This document shows positions 23,822 to 36,800 of a DNA stretch of 64,000 nt, piece after piece (within the stretch, counting starts at the first letter, position 1; the number at the start of each line of letters is the position of its first letter). Where the stretch lies: positions 558,001-622,000 of the forward strand of contig JAGTXX020000014.1 in the NCBI GenBank assembly GCA_019044685.2, in the 5' to 3' direction. This stretch comes from Nannochloris sp. 'desiccata'. Lineage: Eukaryota > Chlorophyta > Trebouxiophyceae > Chlorellales > Chlorellaceae. Position numbers and translations under genes: made by a program. The notes below the pieces were generated by a model that was given only the letters and a program-made list of their open reading frames with translations, ran no database searches and was not told the origin of the DNA.

Positions 23822-26200
23822 TCATGACCAAACTCGCTTTCCAAAATATTGTAGAGCTGGCACCCCTCTCACCTCTAAATCGAATAACGGCGCTTCAATC
23901 AACTGCAATTTCCCAAGCTCTTCATCTTCCCTCAGCTTTTCCATCGCTCGTTGTTGATCTTTCCTTCGAGTATTCAAGAAAGATGCTGTTGTATGCTCAC
24001 CAATAACTTGATTCACAATCAACGTCTTCACCGGCACATGTTCTTTTTGAAGAGCTTTGGCCAACCGGACGCTTTCTGACGCAGCCATCATTGTAGGGAT
24101 AGTAACAATAACAAACTGGGTGTTTTCTTCATCCCGGAAAAGGCTCTTTGCTTCAGCCATGGTCTTTTTAAAAGAATCCAACTTTTGAGATGCAGCATCA
24201 GCTTTCCCATCTTTTGCTCCAAAAACACCTTTCACAGCATCAGTTACTGAAGCAATTTTCTGACGAACTCGTAATATCTTCCCCACAGAGGTATCTAAGA
24301 AATCAGGTAAAGAGAGCAAGCGTAAGGTATGCCCAGTAGGAGCAGTATCGAAAATAATCCGAGTGAACCGACGGTAGGCGGGATCTTTCAGAAAAGAAAC
24401 AACTTTTGCAATGGCCACAGCTTCATCCACACCCGGAGGAGGTGTATCTAGTAATTCTCCTAGCTTTAAATCTTTCAATTGCGCGGTAACACCACCAAGA
24501 CCAAGGCCATCAAGTAAGTCATCCAATTTGCGACCTTCATTAGCTCCTGCGAGATCTTTTATTTCTTCTTTCGCAGCATCAAGCTCAACTTCCATGCCCC
24601 AAACTTTGCCATCTGTTCCATCCACTTCTACAGGCATACCGCCACTGACGTCTTGCGCTAAAGAGTCACTTAGCGAGTGAGCTGGATCTGTCGACACAAC
24701 CAAGGTAGTATGCCCAGCTTCTGCTAGCCCGATTGCTAAAGATGAGGAGCAACTGGTCTTTCCTACACCTCCTTTCCCTCCAAGCATGTAGAATTTCCTT
24801 CCAGGAGCAGCAGCAAACTCAGAAATGGCCTCCCCCCATGCTTGTCCAGCAAAATATTTTAGTGCAGGAACGCCCCGCACCTCTAAATCTAAATAAGGTG
24901 CCTTTAACTGACGTAAATTGTCAAGCCCCTTATCTCCATGAATGAGGTTTAAAGCACGTTCTTGATCCTTTAATTTCATGTTTAAATACACTTCCCCTGT
25001 ATCTGGGCCAATCACTTGATTGACGATAATTCTTTTGCAAGGAATTTGTTCTTTTCTAAGAGCACGAACTAATCTGGCACTCTCATTAACAGCCAGCATG
25101 GTAGGTATGGTTGCAATGACAAATTCTGTAGCTTGAGGATCGTGAAATAAGTCTTTTACTTGACGAATACTTATTTGCATTTGTTCAAGTTTGTCCACAG
25201 CGTCGCCTTGATCTCCATTTGAGCCAAAAAGACCACGAACTGCTGCACTTGCACCAGTCAACTTCTTTCGAAGTCTAATCAGCTTTGCTAATGAATTTTC
25301 GACGAATTCAGGCACTGTGAGTAGTCGTAGTGTATGCCCTGTTGGTGCGGTATCAAACACAATACGAGTGAATTTTGCATACTCCTCTTTAGAAACAAAT
25401 TGCTGGACTTTCGCAATAGCAACCGCTTCATCAAATCCAGGAGGAGGGGTATCGAGTAATTCACCCAATTTTATATCTGCAAGCTGCTCAATTATTCCTT
25501 GAAGTCCGAAACCACCGGCAACGTCTTTGAAATCTGACTTGCCAGGACCCGCTGTATAGGCTCTAAATTTCTCCTTTTCTGCTTCTGGATCAATTTCCAT
25601 AGCCCAGAGAGGGATATCAACACCTTCTATAGGTACGGGAGCACCACCACTGATATCCTGATCGAGAGAATCGCCTAGAGAGTGGGCAGGGTCCGTAGAC
25701 ACAACGAGCGTAGTGTGGCCTTCTTCAGCAAATCGGACTGCAAGAGAGGCAGCTAAGCTTGTTTTACCTACGCCGCCTTTGCCACTGATCATGACATATT
25801 TGCGTTCTTTGCCTGCAGCGAGCTCAGTGAATGCAGAGGTGCTTGTACTTGTAGCTTCAACGGAAGCGGAACAAACAATCGAGGAGCTGGGTGTATAAGG
25901 AGCAGAACGCAAAGAAGGGCGAAAATTTGTAGCGGGATTCTGTCTGAAGAGGGAAGACGAGGAATGAAGAGTATGCTGCACTAGGTAAAGAAGACGAGTT
26001 TAGCATCAGGGGTTGCAGCAGGCAGAAACTAGTTCTAAGAAGGTTCTCCAGAAGGAGCGGAGAAAGCTTGGAACTATACTCCATCTTACCTTTGAAGCAT
26101 AAACGTTCCTTAATAAAGGCCGTGCAATTTGCCCGTTATAATGACTGGTATTTTGCACAAGTAGCTGCGCTTTTGCGCTACAAGGCTGCATGGTTTGCAT
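23822..26200 (-). CDS. Plastid-type GET3/ArsA ATPase with two fused ATPase domains
   Basis: Exon 1 (26090-26200, start ATG at 26200) and exon 2 (23822-25975) join in phase 0 to give 754 residues. Exon 1 and the start of exon 2 form a basic, Ser/Ala-rich transit peptide. Two full ArsA domains follow. The first has P-loop GKGGVGKTSLAASL and switch TDPAHSLGDSL; the second has P-loop GKGGVGKTSCSSSL and TDPAHSLSDSL. Each domain also has FDTAPTGHTLRLL and a C-terminal VRGVPAL motif. GET3 proteins bind tail-anchored membrane proteins and work as homodimers. Here one chain supplies both halves, like bacterial ArsA. No arsenite-site Cys cluster is evident. Targeting to thylakoid or stroma is inferred. 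Confidence 0.88.
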
Positions 26201-26506
26201 AGTTAGACTACAGGAATGTAGGTGAGTTTTGATCAACTTTGATCAGTTATTTCCCACCGAAACAGAACTCAGGCAGCAATCCACTCGGTTCAATCTAATT
26301 TCAGTAATAGGTATAGCAATGGAAAGAAGCGACGGTGAAAATTAAACAGGGTGGCTTTAAAACGGCCGAAATCGAGACCGTTTTGGCGCCTTTTTGGGGG
26401 TTGGCCAAAAAATCCCAGGCTCATCTGTTTTCCCTTTATCTTTGGCACCCTTGATGACCCATCGCTTGAATGTATCATCACTTTAATACCCCATCAAGTA
26501 TTTACG

Positions 26507-27877
26507 ATGCCTCTCACAGCCAAAATCTCCCTCCGCTCTGTGAAATCAGGCATTCAAGATCTCCCACAGAGGAGGTCTCGCACGAATGTAAAGCACATCG
26601 TTCGGGCTTCCCAGGAGTCTGGATATGATGCTGAGATTGAAAATGGCCGCCGTGCAGCCCTTGCCGGTCTTGTTGGCGTAGCTGGCTTGTTAGGTGCTGC
26701 CGGCATTGCCGAAGCCAAGCCTGCAGAGAAGCGCGATTACTACCAAGAGCTGCTCAGTAACACCAAGAACAAACCCACTACTACTGATCTCCTAAGCAAG
26801 TATGAGCAGGTGAAGAATGGTCCTGTCAAGGGTGGTAAGAAGGCAGCTCCTGCAAAGAAAGCTTCTTCTACTTTCAAGACCTCTGCCGCCCCTTCCAAAC
26901 CCTCTTACTCTTCTTCTTCATCCAGCGGTGCCATCGCTCCTCTCAACCCTGTTGAAGTCAGTGTTGGTCTCGCTGTCGTTGCTGGTGCTGCAGTTCTCGG
27001 CAGAAAGAGCAGCACCCGTGTCGCTGGTGCTGCCGCTGCCGCTCCTGCAAAAAGGGGGACTGTCGTTCGCCCTGCCCCCCCTGCACCCAAGGCAAAGGCA
27101 GTAGCAGCAAAGCCTGCTCCTAAGCGTCCTGTATCCCCTCCTCCTCCTCCTTCTCGCCCTGGAACTATCCGTTTAGGCACTCAAAAGAAAGTTGCTCCTG
27201 CTCCTCCTTCCAAGGCTGCTTCCGGCACTATCAAGCGTGGCACTGTTGCTACCCCTGCTAAGAACTCTGAGAAATCAAGTGGAGGTAACTCTAGTGCAGC
27301 TGCAGCAGGTTTCGGTGTAGCTATTCTTGCTTTGGTAGGTCTTGTTGTGTTGAATGCTCCTGACAAGAGTGCTCAGATCACTGATACCAAGACTGCTGCT
27401 GCCCCCAAGACTGTTGCAGCAGCTGCCAAGCCTGCTGCCGACTTGCCAAAGGCACCTGAGCCTAAAGCAGCTACCCCCGCTCCTGCTGCCGCCGCTGCTG
27501 TTGTTGAGGCACCCACACCTGCACCTGTTGTTGCTGCTACTCCTGCTCCTGTGGTGGCTGCTCCCAAACCTGTCAAAGCTGCTGCCGCTCCTGCTGCCGC
27601 CCCCTTGGAAGCTGCTGCAACTCCTGCGGAGCCCAAGAAAGCTTTGGTCAGCCCTGTCGCTCTTGCAGGAGGTATTGCTGCACTTTTAGCTGCATCTCTC
27701 GTTGCTGGTGGTGGCAAGGCTCCTCCAGTAGACAGCAGTGCTCAGGCCTCTTCTTCTTCTTCATCATCTTCCAGTGCCACCGCCGCCGCCTCTACCGGGG
27801 GTGATGCAGCTCCTGCTGAAAAACGTGCTGCTGACGCTCGTGCCTGGATTGCCGCATGGCGCTCCAAGCAAAAGTAA
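26507..27877 (+). CDS. Unrecognised Ala/Pro/Lys-rich plastid membrane protein
   Basis: A single exon of 456 residues. I do not recognise a family. Residues 1-33 resemble a plastid transit peptide. Residues 48-70 (GRRAALAGLVGVAGLL...AEA) look like a thylakoid signal with a paired arginine and an Ala-x-Ala site. A conserved-looking short segment, DYYQELLSN...LLSKYEQVK, follows at 77-103. The rest is low-complexity Ala/Pro/Lys/Ser linker broken by three hydrophobic stretches (about 148-165, 263-284 and 340-365). A Gly-Thr motif recurs three times: KRGTVV, PGTIRLGT and SGTIKRGT, residues 182-246. The C-terminus (RAWIAAWRSKQK) is amphipathic. Codon choice is strongly biased (Gct/Gcc, aag), suggesting high expression. 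Function is unknown; a thylakoid structural role is only a guess. Confidence 0.75.
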   Translation: MPLTAKISLRSVKSGIQDLPQRRSRTNVKHIVRASQESGYDAEIENGRRAALAGLVGVAGLLGAAGIAEAKPAEKRDYYQELLSNTKNKPTTTDLLSKYEQVKNGPVKGGKKAAPAKKASSTFKTSAAPSKPSYSSSSSSGAIAPLNPVEVSVGLAVVAGAAVLGRKSSTRVAGAAAAAPAKRGTVVRPAPPAPKAKAVAAKPAPKRPVSPPPPPSRPGTIRLGTQKKVAPAPPSKAASGTIKRGTVATPAKNSEKSSGGNSSAAAAGFGVAILALVGLVVLNAPDKSAQITDTKTAAAPKTVAAAAKPAADLPKAPEPKAATPAPAAAAAVVEAPTPAPVVAATPAPVVAAPKPVKAAAAPAAAPLEAAATPAEPKKALVSPVALAGGIAALLAASLVAGGGKAPPVDSSAQASSSSSSSSSATAAASTGGDAAPAEKRAADARAWIAAWRSKQK

Positions 27878-28126
27878 ACTACCTTTTGAGAATCAATAAT
27901 TAATTTGAAACAGAACTTACTTTATTTCCCTTCTTTATCCTTTCCTTTCTTAATTTTCAAGCTCTATTCTCGTTCAAGCTCTCGCTCTCTTAAAAATTTC
28001 CCGCTCTCTTTGATTTAAGAACTTCTTTTAACACCGTAAACTTAAAGAGAGTACAATACAAGGTTAACAATATATAAAACAATCATCTAAATTTTAGTAC
28101 TTTCAAGCAACTAATTTTTATCTTTT

Positions 28127-31100
28127 TTAACTGCTCCCTTCAGACGAGTATTGAAACATCAACGTCTTTGAATACGGAGCCGCGGAGGAAATATTGAACT
28201 GCATCCTCAACTTTGAATTTAGCAAATAATTCAGCGTCCACTGTGTATTCACATCAGAATCAGCCAACTTGCGTACCATAGTAGCTTGTAATTTCCGTCC
28301 AAATTGAACTTCAGCTTCAGTACCCATGGTGATTGAGCCGAGCAAATTTGAAGGATCAGCTAAAAAGGGGTCTAATAAACCAGGGATAGCAGGAGCAGAG
28401 ACAAGCCTCCATCTCGCACCACCAACAGTTCCCTGTGTTTCTAATTTCGGCATCAACGTAGAGACAGTCGAACCAGCGAGGCGACTTAATGCTAATTGCC
28501 CGTCATCTGCAAGCAGTGTTGCTTTCAGTTTTGCTTCTAATATCCGCGCTGCTTCGGTTGCATCAAGCTGTTCACCGGCATCACCTGCTCCAGAGGCACC
28601 TGCACCGACATTTTGCATTACTAAATGATCTGCCCATTCACTAGCACGACCTCGTACAGATAATCTTAAATCTCCGCTGGTGAGCACTACATCAACCATA
28701 GGATCAACCCCTACCCCACCACTACCAAACGTGAGTGTATTATCGTGCTCGCGGTCTAACTCCAACTGTGCAGCTACTAAATTAACGTCTCCTCCAGGTA
28801 ATCGGAGCACACCTTCCACAGAAACTGCATCAGGGTGTGGGGCCCCCGAGGTGATCAACTCACCAGAGATGCCAAAATTCATTACCAAGGGGTAAACAGC
28901 ACGTAAATCAGGTCCAAATTGGATTGCTAAGGAATCAAGTAACATATTAGGCCCTGCTGCGTCTTCTACCATGTGTTCCACAGCCTCCACCTCTTGTCTG
29001 ACTGCATCTTCGAGCCTTGTGGCAAGACCGCTTTCTCTTCGAGTCAATAAATCGAAGACTTTCGCGACAGAAGTACCAGAGGAAAGAGGAGAACCTGCTG
29101 TACCAGGGAATCCAGAGGCAGCAGCAGTACCGCCAATTTCTTGCCCTTGAGGTATTAAATACACAGCCCCTCGAGAAAAACGCAAGCTCCCGCCCATCAC
29201 CGGTCTCTCTACACTATCTCTTAAAGTTAATAAAGCATCCATCTGGCCAGTATAGAGATTACGCACACGTAATTCAAGACCTTGGACATCGACAGTCAAC
29301 CTATGTTGCATAGCAGCGATCACAGGAGCAGCTCCACGAGCTTGTGGTTGTTTCGATTGATACACAGGCAAAGCGCCTCTAATTTTTAAATGCCCTTTTC
29401 GCCCGACCCTAGCATCGACTGTTTCCACTTCAAGCATGCCATCTGCACAGCGGACGTCTGCAGAGACGATTTCTAGTGGGAATTTTAGGACAGGGCAATC
29501 AATAACTGCTTTATTGATAAGAGCCCCACCAGTGACGGTGGGCTGATCGACAGTGCCAGTTAATTTCAAAGATACATCAGCTTCCCCACTTTGCCATTTA
29601 AAGTTGGGAGCCATGGAGGTAAGAACAGCCATGCCGCTATCACGGACACTGATACGGACATCTAAAGGAGGGTCCGTTGTAGTTGTAGAGGTGGGAGAAG
29701 TGGTAGTGGAAGAGTGAAGGGCAGTGAACTTAGTGTCACTTCCGCCAGGAGCAGCAGCAGCAGCAGCAGCAGCCAAAGACGATGGTGAATTAGTAGAATT
29801 AATATGAGTGTTGTTGTCTTCATTGCTCGCAAGAGGAATAGATCCTGAAGCTCTAATGTGTCCAGATTTTCGATGGCCTTCCACCGGTACCACATCAACA
29901 TTAAACGATAATTGCATTTTTTCAGAAAGCCTGGCAGAAGCTTGTGCCTGCGCTAATCGAGTGGGACCCACTGCAGCATCGAATAATCGAACTGCAATTT
30001 CACCAGAAGGTGCCTCTTTGCTACCTCCGAGCGTTCCAGATAGGTAAAGCATTCCATTGATTGGGCTGTCAGAGTCAGGCCCGACTGAAGCTTGTTGAAG
30101 ACCTTGAGAAGCTTGCCCAAGAGCATTCGCCAGCATCCCCAGTGGCATGGGAGATGGTACAGGATCTGGGACTTTCCCAGAGACGGCAGGTGCTGCATTT
30201 TTCAAAGCAGGCACAGCACGGAAGATTGGTTTCAGCTTTGTCATGGGAAAGTCGGTAAGCAGAACAGTCGCATCTTGATGGTCACTAAGTAAAGAGCCAC
30301 GGACAAGTAGCTTTGCATCCCCAGATTTGAGTACAAATTCTTGAATTTGAACACCTTCTTCTGAATGATAGCTTCCATCAGCTACGACTGTATCTAACGA
30401 AGCTTGTCCCCATTGCCAATCGGTACCTCGAACATCAAATTCACAACTCGTCGCACCGCCCCCACCACCAAATGCTTGAATACTCCCATTCCAATGACCA
30501 CGCACGTCTTGGAAGGACGGCATTTGAAACGGAGCAGGCACTGTAGAAGAAGAAGCAGTAGTACTACTGTTGTTACGGCTACTAATGGCAGCAACAGCTG
30601 TTGTAGGGGAGGTAGTCGAGGAGATTTGCAGATCAGCAGCAGCAGCGAGTTTTTCTGCCAGTTCACGTAATTGTCCATTCAAATCCTCTGCTTTTAAAGA
30701 GAGACTTCGCACTGCAGAAATAAATGCAGTCTTTGCACGTTCATAATCCGCCGGTCGTCGAGACGTTGCACTTTGTAACAGCCTTGCAGCTGGAAGAATT
30801 TCTTGCATATCTGCTGTAGGCACATCAACACGAAGCCTCCATCTACCAGGGACAGGTAAAGAATTGACTGCGGTTCCATCTGCAGCTGCCTTCCGTTGCT
30901 CTGCTTGTCGTCTTGCTAAATCTGCAGCCGACGTCGGAAGAGGGATTGAAGGAGGGACTACATACTCGCCTTGTACTTCATACTTACTACGTCGTTGCTG
31001 TAAAACAAGCTTTTCAAGACGTACTACATCACGTTCCCACCGAAAACCTCCACTTAAACTGTCACCACGGAGTCCACTGTACCGAGGACTGGCGAGGCTA

Positions 31101-34100
31101 AGACGACCCCTTCCGGTTTGTCCCTGAAAATTTAACGAGCAGGAGACTTCTTGGAGCTCTCCACGCAAGGATGCAAGTTCTAACTCATCGAGTTTTACGT
31201 TGGCAACGCGGACGTCAAGTTGAGAACCAGCTGCGTCCATTGTGGCAGCTGCTAGAAGCTGACCGCACCGAATAGAAACTGAACTGCCGCTCTTCCCTTG
31301 TTTTGGCTGCTGCGTTGGTGCTGTTAATGACTGTCGTTGTGGTGGCGCAAGAGATGATAAATAAGAAGCGTTTGTAATACCACTGTCGCCTCCTCCTTCT
31401 TCAACTTGTCCACTGATAATTTCACCGTCACTACCTACTACATCAACATATTCGTTCTTTCCAGCTACTACTGCGTCACCACTATTATTATTCTCTGTAC
31501 TACTGCCAACAGGAGATTCTACCACAGGTTCTACTACGAGGTCAGAAAATAACGGTAAGGCGAGATCGACATCCAGCACTTCATCAGGTCGGATACCCTT
31601 TGCATGCACCGCCACGTGAGAATTGGAAAGAGTTAAAGATCCTTTTAAAGCTCTGTAGAGTTTGAGTTGATTGAGTTTTAGATCTTCTAAATCCACAGAA
31701 CCAGCAAACTGCCATGGGTCAGAAGAAGAATTGGCATTGGGACTATTGGGACTAGTATCTTCTCCACTAGGAGTTGAGTTGGTGGCCGTAGCAACTGTGC
31801 CAGCAATTTTTGCCCTTCCATTAATTTTCAACCTTAAAGGCTCTCCCGATTGCTGCGCAAGTCTCCGTAAAGACTCTTCATCAGACAATAACGGTACGAT
31901 ATCTAATCCACGCATCATAACATCAGCATCGCCGCCAGAGATATCTGGTTTTGCTAATGCCGTTGCCTCTTGTTGCGTGACGGCTGCTTTTATTGCATCA
32001 TAGCTAGGAGGTCGAATAAACACAGTGCCAGAGCCATCTAGATTAGGCGACGCTACAGAAATAGAAGTCGCCTCGCGGGTGAACTGTACAGAGCCACTGA
32101 CAGAACCTTCAGGCAAAGAAAATCCAACATTGATTACCGGCGCAAGGTGTGCACCGCTCATTGTGGCGGTGACAGACCCTGGACCAACGATGATCCCGGG
32201 CGGCATTTGAGAGCCTTCTGGGAGATATCTCCTAGCTAAAGATTCAGCAGGAAGACCGTTGCCATATGCTGTTATTTGCAGAGCATTTGGATCTGTTTCT
32301 GAAGCAGGAGAGACGCCTAAACTCCCAGAACCGTGAAGCTCTCCACCGCCGACAGGACTGGCCTTGAATTCATGCAACGTCATTTGTTCCTTAGAGGTAT
32401 CTAGCGTGAACACCAGCTCAGCACTGGCCACAGGCACTTTATCATACGCTCCGACAGCTGTAGGTTCGGATAATAACGTCTCAAGTGCGTTTGTGGGCTC
32501 ACAATCCTGGATATCGTGTAAAGATGGCCGACCCACCCGAGCGGTGCCTGAAAAAATTGGCTTTTCTAGTGGGCCCGTTACGTGTAGTGTACCAGCTACA
32601 GAGCCAACAACAGGGAATGGAGTAGGACGGACACCCAATGTCGCACGCAATGCGTTAATTTCCACCCCAGGAACTGTCGCAGAGAGTCTATATTGCCCCG
32701 TTAAAGGGTCTAAATCCAAGTCACCGGTCAGCCTCATTGGCACCGCTCCAAACTTTCCTTTCGCATTATGCAAATACAATCTATCCCCTTCAAATAACAA
32801 ATCGAGATCTGCATCAATGATATCGTCAGTGGCATCCCAGAAATGGAAATTTGCGCCTCGGACAGCGACACGGCCGTGATATTCAGGAGCATGCCACGTG
32901 GCAAGATCATGCATTTTGATTATGAATTCACCGTTAGCACGACCATCATTGACGTCCATCGGAAGCTCGAAGATACGTTCGACTAAGGGGGCGTGAAGGT
33001 TTTGGCCTTGGACGGAGATGGTCATTAATGGGACACGTGCACCTCCAGTAGCTAATTGATTGTCGACTATACCAGACACATTGACCAGAACTCGTACTTT
33101 ACCTCCGTTGGGGTTCGTTGGAGTAGTACTATTGTTCTTTTGATGGGTAGTACAAGTACTGGGAGTTTGTTCTTCTCCTTCTGCTGCGGAAGCAGCTGCA
33201 GCCAAATCTTCCTGAGCTTGTAGAGCTTCAACCCCTGTCCATTCACGGAGATGTCGGTGAGCGTAAGGATGAAGCATAGTGCATTTAAGAGACTCAGGAT
33301 TACGTGCATGAGGAAGAGCGTTAATATCGACAGCGAGAGTGTCATAATTAGCACCAAGTTTAACAGTCTATAAGAAAAAAGAATAGTAGATAATCAGAGA
33401 AGTGTTCTTCATTTTTCATCAACGGGATTTTTTTTTGTAAAAAAACATTTCAAATTTAAGAAGACTTACCGCAGTGACGTTTTCAAATACTCTAGGCAAC
33501 TCTTCACCATAAATATGACCATACAAAGTACCTCCATTCAATTCTATCGTACTCACTACCAGACTACGCTGTACTAATGCCCCTGCAGCCTTCAGCGCGG
33601 ATTGCACCAACGTGCCCAGCGTTCTTCGCTTTGCCCGTAGCTCAGCAAGCGCTTCAGGTGGCGCTGGAGTATAGACGGGACCAGGTGATGGCGGGAAATA
33701 CCCAGGATGAGTTATATTATATTTATGATGGTTACCATGGTTTTTATGGTGCTCTGAGAGCTCAGGATCTCCATACCCATCAAGTGTTTCTGAAGCCCCT
33801 CCAGTTAACCCAGAAGACGGGGACGAACTTAGACCATCTGCTTCTCCAGCGAGTTTTGTGGCTGTTGAGGTAGAGTAATTGAAGTCCTTAGTATTGATAG
33901 CGATGCTGTCAGGAGAAAGGGTAGAAGTTGGAGCGGGTGCTGCTGCAGTCTTTGCAGGGAGCCAGTTTCGTGCTTCTTGTAGCGCTTTAGAACCCAAAGC
34001 TGCAGAGAAAATAGAAGACATAAAAAAAAATTAAAAGGAATGAACGTCAGAGGATCCAAAAGAAAAAAAGCATTCATGACAGGTTCATCTGTTTTCTTTC

Positions 34101-36103
34101 TTTCTTTTTTTCTAAAAATTAGCTTACCTTTCTTCCTTACGGTTGCTTGATCAAGCACAATTTCTTTGAAATGCGCAAGCTTTGGATCCTTTTGTAGTTT
34201 CTCTACAGGAGGAGCTCTCCGTCCTTTTGCTATTTCACCTAGAGAATTGATACTCTTCACTGCAGACGACTCCACAGGCGGCTCCCGCTGTGAATTTTCT
34301 CCTTCCTCCTTTTCTTGAGCTGCAATATTGCTGCTACTGCGTATATCAATACGCAGAGTAGGTAGGGAATTAAGAACAGAGGCTGCACGGGTACTCGTCA
34401 TCATGGGACGAGTCTCAGGGGGACCGGCAGTCGCTTCTTTAAAACCACTTTGGCCACTATGCAGCGTCAACATCTCTTCATTCTCTCTTTCTACCAGTGA
34501 TCCATCTGCCGCTCTCACTGATGTTGTTGTGGTCGAATCAGTAGAAACACTACTAATATCAAGATCATCCAAGGGTGTAGCAGCAGTTTTAGTAATATCA
34601 GAACGAGCATCCGTATCCGCAGAGCTCGATGTCTCAAAAGGTATATTGTCCGATTTTTCTATTTTTTCTAATGGGGCCACTGCAGCAGCTGGTGCTTCTT
34701 CTACTGGCAGTTTCGAGCCTTCTATACTACTCCTGGTATCTTTAGAGGATGTACTAATACCACTCCCTCCAGCGACAGAAAATCTGATGGAATTCAATTT
34801 ATCCAGTTGCTGTTTTCTAGCATCGACACTTTTCTTCCTTTCTTTCTCAGAGTTTGATTGAAAAGGAAGCAGCGATCGCCATCCAGACGTACTGGTTCTA
34901 CTAGTTGCAGCAGCAGAAGTACTAGTATTACCATTATGACTAGACGAAGAAGAAGAAGAAGTAGAAGGAGGAGAAGGCAACGGCGACGTTGATGGTGCAG
35001 AAGAGACGGACATCGAAGCCAAAGATGGATAGCTGTTTGTTGTACTTAAGAGAACTAACGTCTCAGCAGCTACAACAGGGTGTTCATCACTCTCTAAAGA
35101 AGAAGAAGAAAAGGATGTTCCCCCACTAGAAGTTGTAGGGTTCGCCATTGTGATAGAGTCTTGCGCAGCTTTATCGTGTGCCGCATGCCATGCCAAGAAC
35201 TCTTGTGCGATGGAGGCGATCACGTTGTCTGAAGGAGAAGAGCGAGAAGAAATTGTGGATGTAGGGGCTGGAGTAGCACGTGTTGATGCTGCTTTTGTTG
35301 CAGCTGCTTTTCGTGCTGTGTTTCTAGACCGCCGAGAAGACAAAGGAGAATTGCTGGGTATGGGAGCATTGTTGCTGCCGCCTCCAGCAGCACTGCCCCC
35401 CCCACCACCGGCACCCCTTCCTCCTTTGCCATTCTTGCTTTTCGGGTTTTCATTTAATCCAGGTACAAAATCTCGTGATGATGGTGTTGTATCGTCAGGG
35501 AAACCAAACCAAGAGAAATTATCTGCTTGTTTTAAATGAACTTCCGCACCACCGACCTTCATTGTCAACACCAATCGCCCTCTACAAATCGATTGAATAG
35601 GATTAAAACCCAGTAAAACTCGTTCTAAAGTAGCGTTACTCCCTTCTACAGGTCCTGCTCCAACAGAAATAGGGCCTACAGAAGCCAAGGGATGTAATCC
35701 TGTTACTCCTGTCGGGGCGATCCAATGAATTCGGCCGATTTGGACGTCACGTTGCAGGACCGCTGCAGCTTGCTGTGCCAGTTGTGGTAGCTTATGATTC
35801 ACTGCTGGAACACCCCATGCGTTAGATATTGCTGTAACAAGTCCGAGAGCAATGGCCCAGGCGAGAAGAGATCGAGCCCAAGCTTGTTGAACCCATTGCC
35901 GTTGAAGTTTTAGAGCGGTTTGAATTGTAGAGATCAACGAGTTGGCCATTGGCTGCACACGTTTGTAAATTTCATTTATGAGTCGATTAATCTCTTCAGG
36001 GGGCGTCCATTTGTCTCCAAGGGAAGCTTGGATGCGTAAGCAAGGTCTGCAACTGCGGCCGAGACGAGGTGGCAACGATGAGGAACTTTGGCGGTTTAAC
36101 CTT
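28127..36103 (-). CDS. TIC236/TamB-like plastid envelope protein (first exon unresolved)
   Basis: Three exons, 34128-36103, 33470-33999 and 28127-33367, join in frame to about 2580 residues, longer than the roughly 2100-2200 of land-plant TIC236. The 5' exon has a single membrane helix (SLLAWAIALGLVTAISNAW) and the motif LASVGPISVGAGPVEGSNATLERV. A Ser/Thr-rich low-complexity region of about 400 residues follows. The long 3' exon is a beta-rich AsmA/TamB-type repeat region ending in a C-terminal TamB domain with the aromatic, outer-membrane-like tail LRMQFNISSAAPYSKTLMFQYSSEG. TIC236 links TOC75 and TIC20 across the intermembrane space during protein import. The exon at 36103 begins in mid-codon, so a short transit-peptide exon lies upstream; a candidate ATG is near 36279, but its phase does not fit. 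Confidence 0.85.
29750..29771 (-). repeat. CAG/CTG trinucleotide run in the TIC236-like gene
   Basis: Seven or so CAG units on the + strand encode a poly-alanine run in a linker of the TIC236-like protein. The linker around it is Ser/Thr/Asn-rich. Confidence 0.7.
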
Positions 36104-36800
36104 CTGCAAGTAAATAGATTGAGACTCCCTGCAGGCGTTTTGCAGAGATCTTATTAGTAATGTTGTTGTTACTGATCAATTAAAATTGCATTCTGGCTCA
36201 CCAACTCGAGGCTGAAGGTTACATTGGAGTGCCACTGGGAATGGACGCAGGCAGCCAAGGCCAAGCCTTAACCCGTTCATATGCCTATTTTATTATTCAA
36301 TAATATATGCACATTTATTGAATCTGCGAAGCTCCATTGGAGTTGCTACAACGTCATCATATTCAAATTATTGTTTAAAAAAGTGATCAGGCAGTGTGCT
36401 GAAACGATCTTTGCACACTCTAGCACTCTATAGCTCCGTGTAATAATTATAAGAAGAACAATCAAATTGTCATGCAATGCGATGATGTGCACTATTTTGC
36501 TCCACCGACTCAAGTTGAAAACTTGAAGTTTTCAGCTTGAGAGACAAATGTTTAGGCTCTGAGAGACATGAGAGACATGGAGAGGCTTTATTTAATTCGC
36601 CCCAGAGAGACATCCGCAGGACTATATCTATATGTCTGCGAGACCTATTGTGCTTTGTGCGCTTCAAAGTACCGATTCATTTTTAAAATGATTTTGTCAA
36701 AAATTAGGACACTGCCAGACTGAATTAAACTTCTTGTTTTTTGAAAAAGAAAGTTACGTCATATCCTCCACTGTTCAGTATTGTTATCTTAGCTGCAACA
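36104..36800. other. Gene-poor region upstream of the TIC236-like gene
   Basis: It should hold the missing first exon and promoter of the TIC236-like gene. An in-frame ATG reading (MNGLRLGLGCLRPF...) ends at a GTGAGC donor near 36202, but its phase is 1 where 2 is needed. No other gene is seen; AT-rich with short direct repeats (gagagacatg near 36560-36578). Confidence 0.35.

Noticed and set aside
25976..25981. GTG start for the double-ArsA protein
   Set aside because: The codon spans an AG acceptor region, and an upstream ATG exon joins in frame with a transit peptide.
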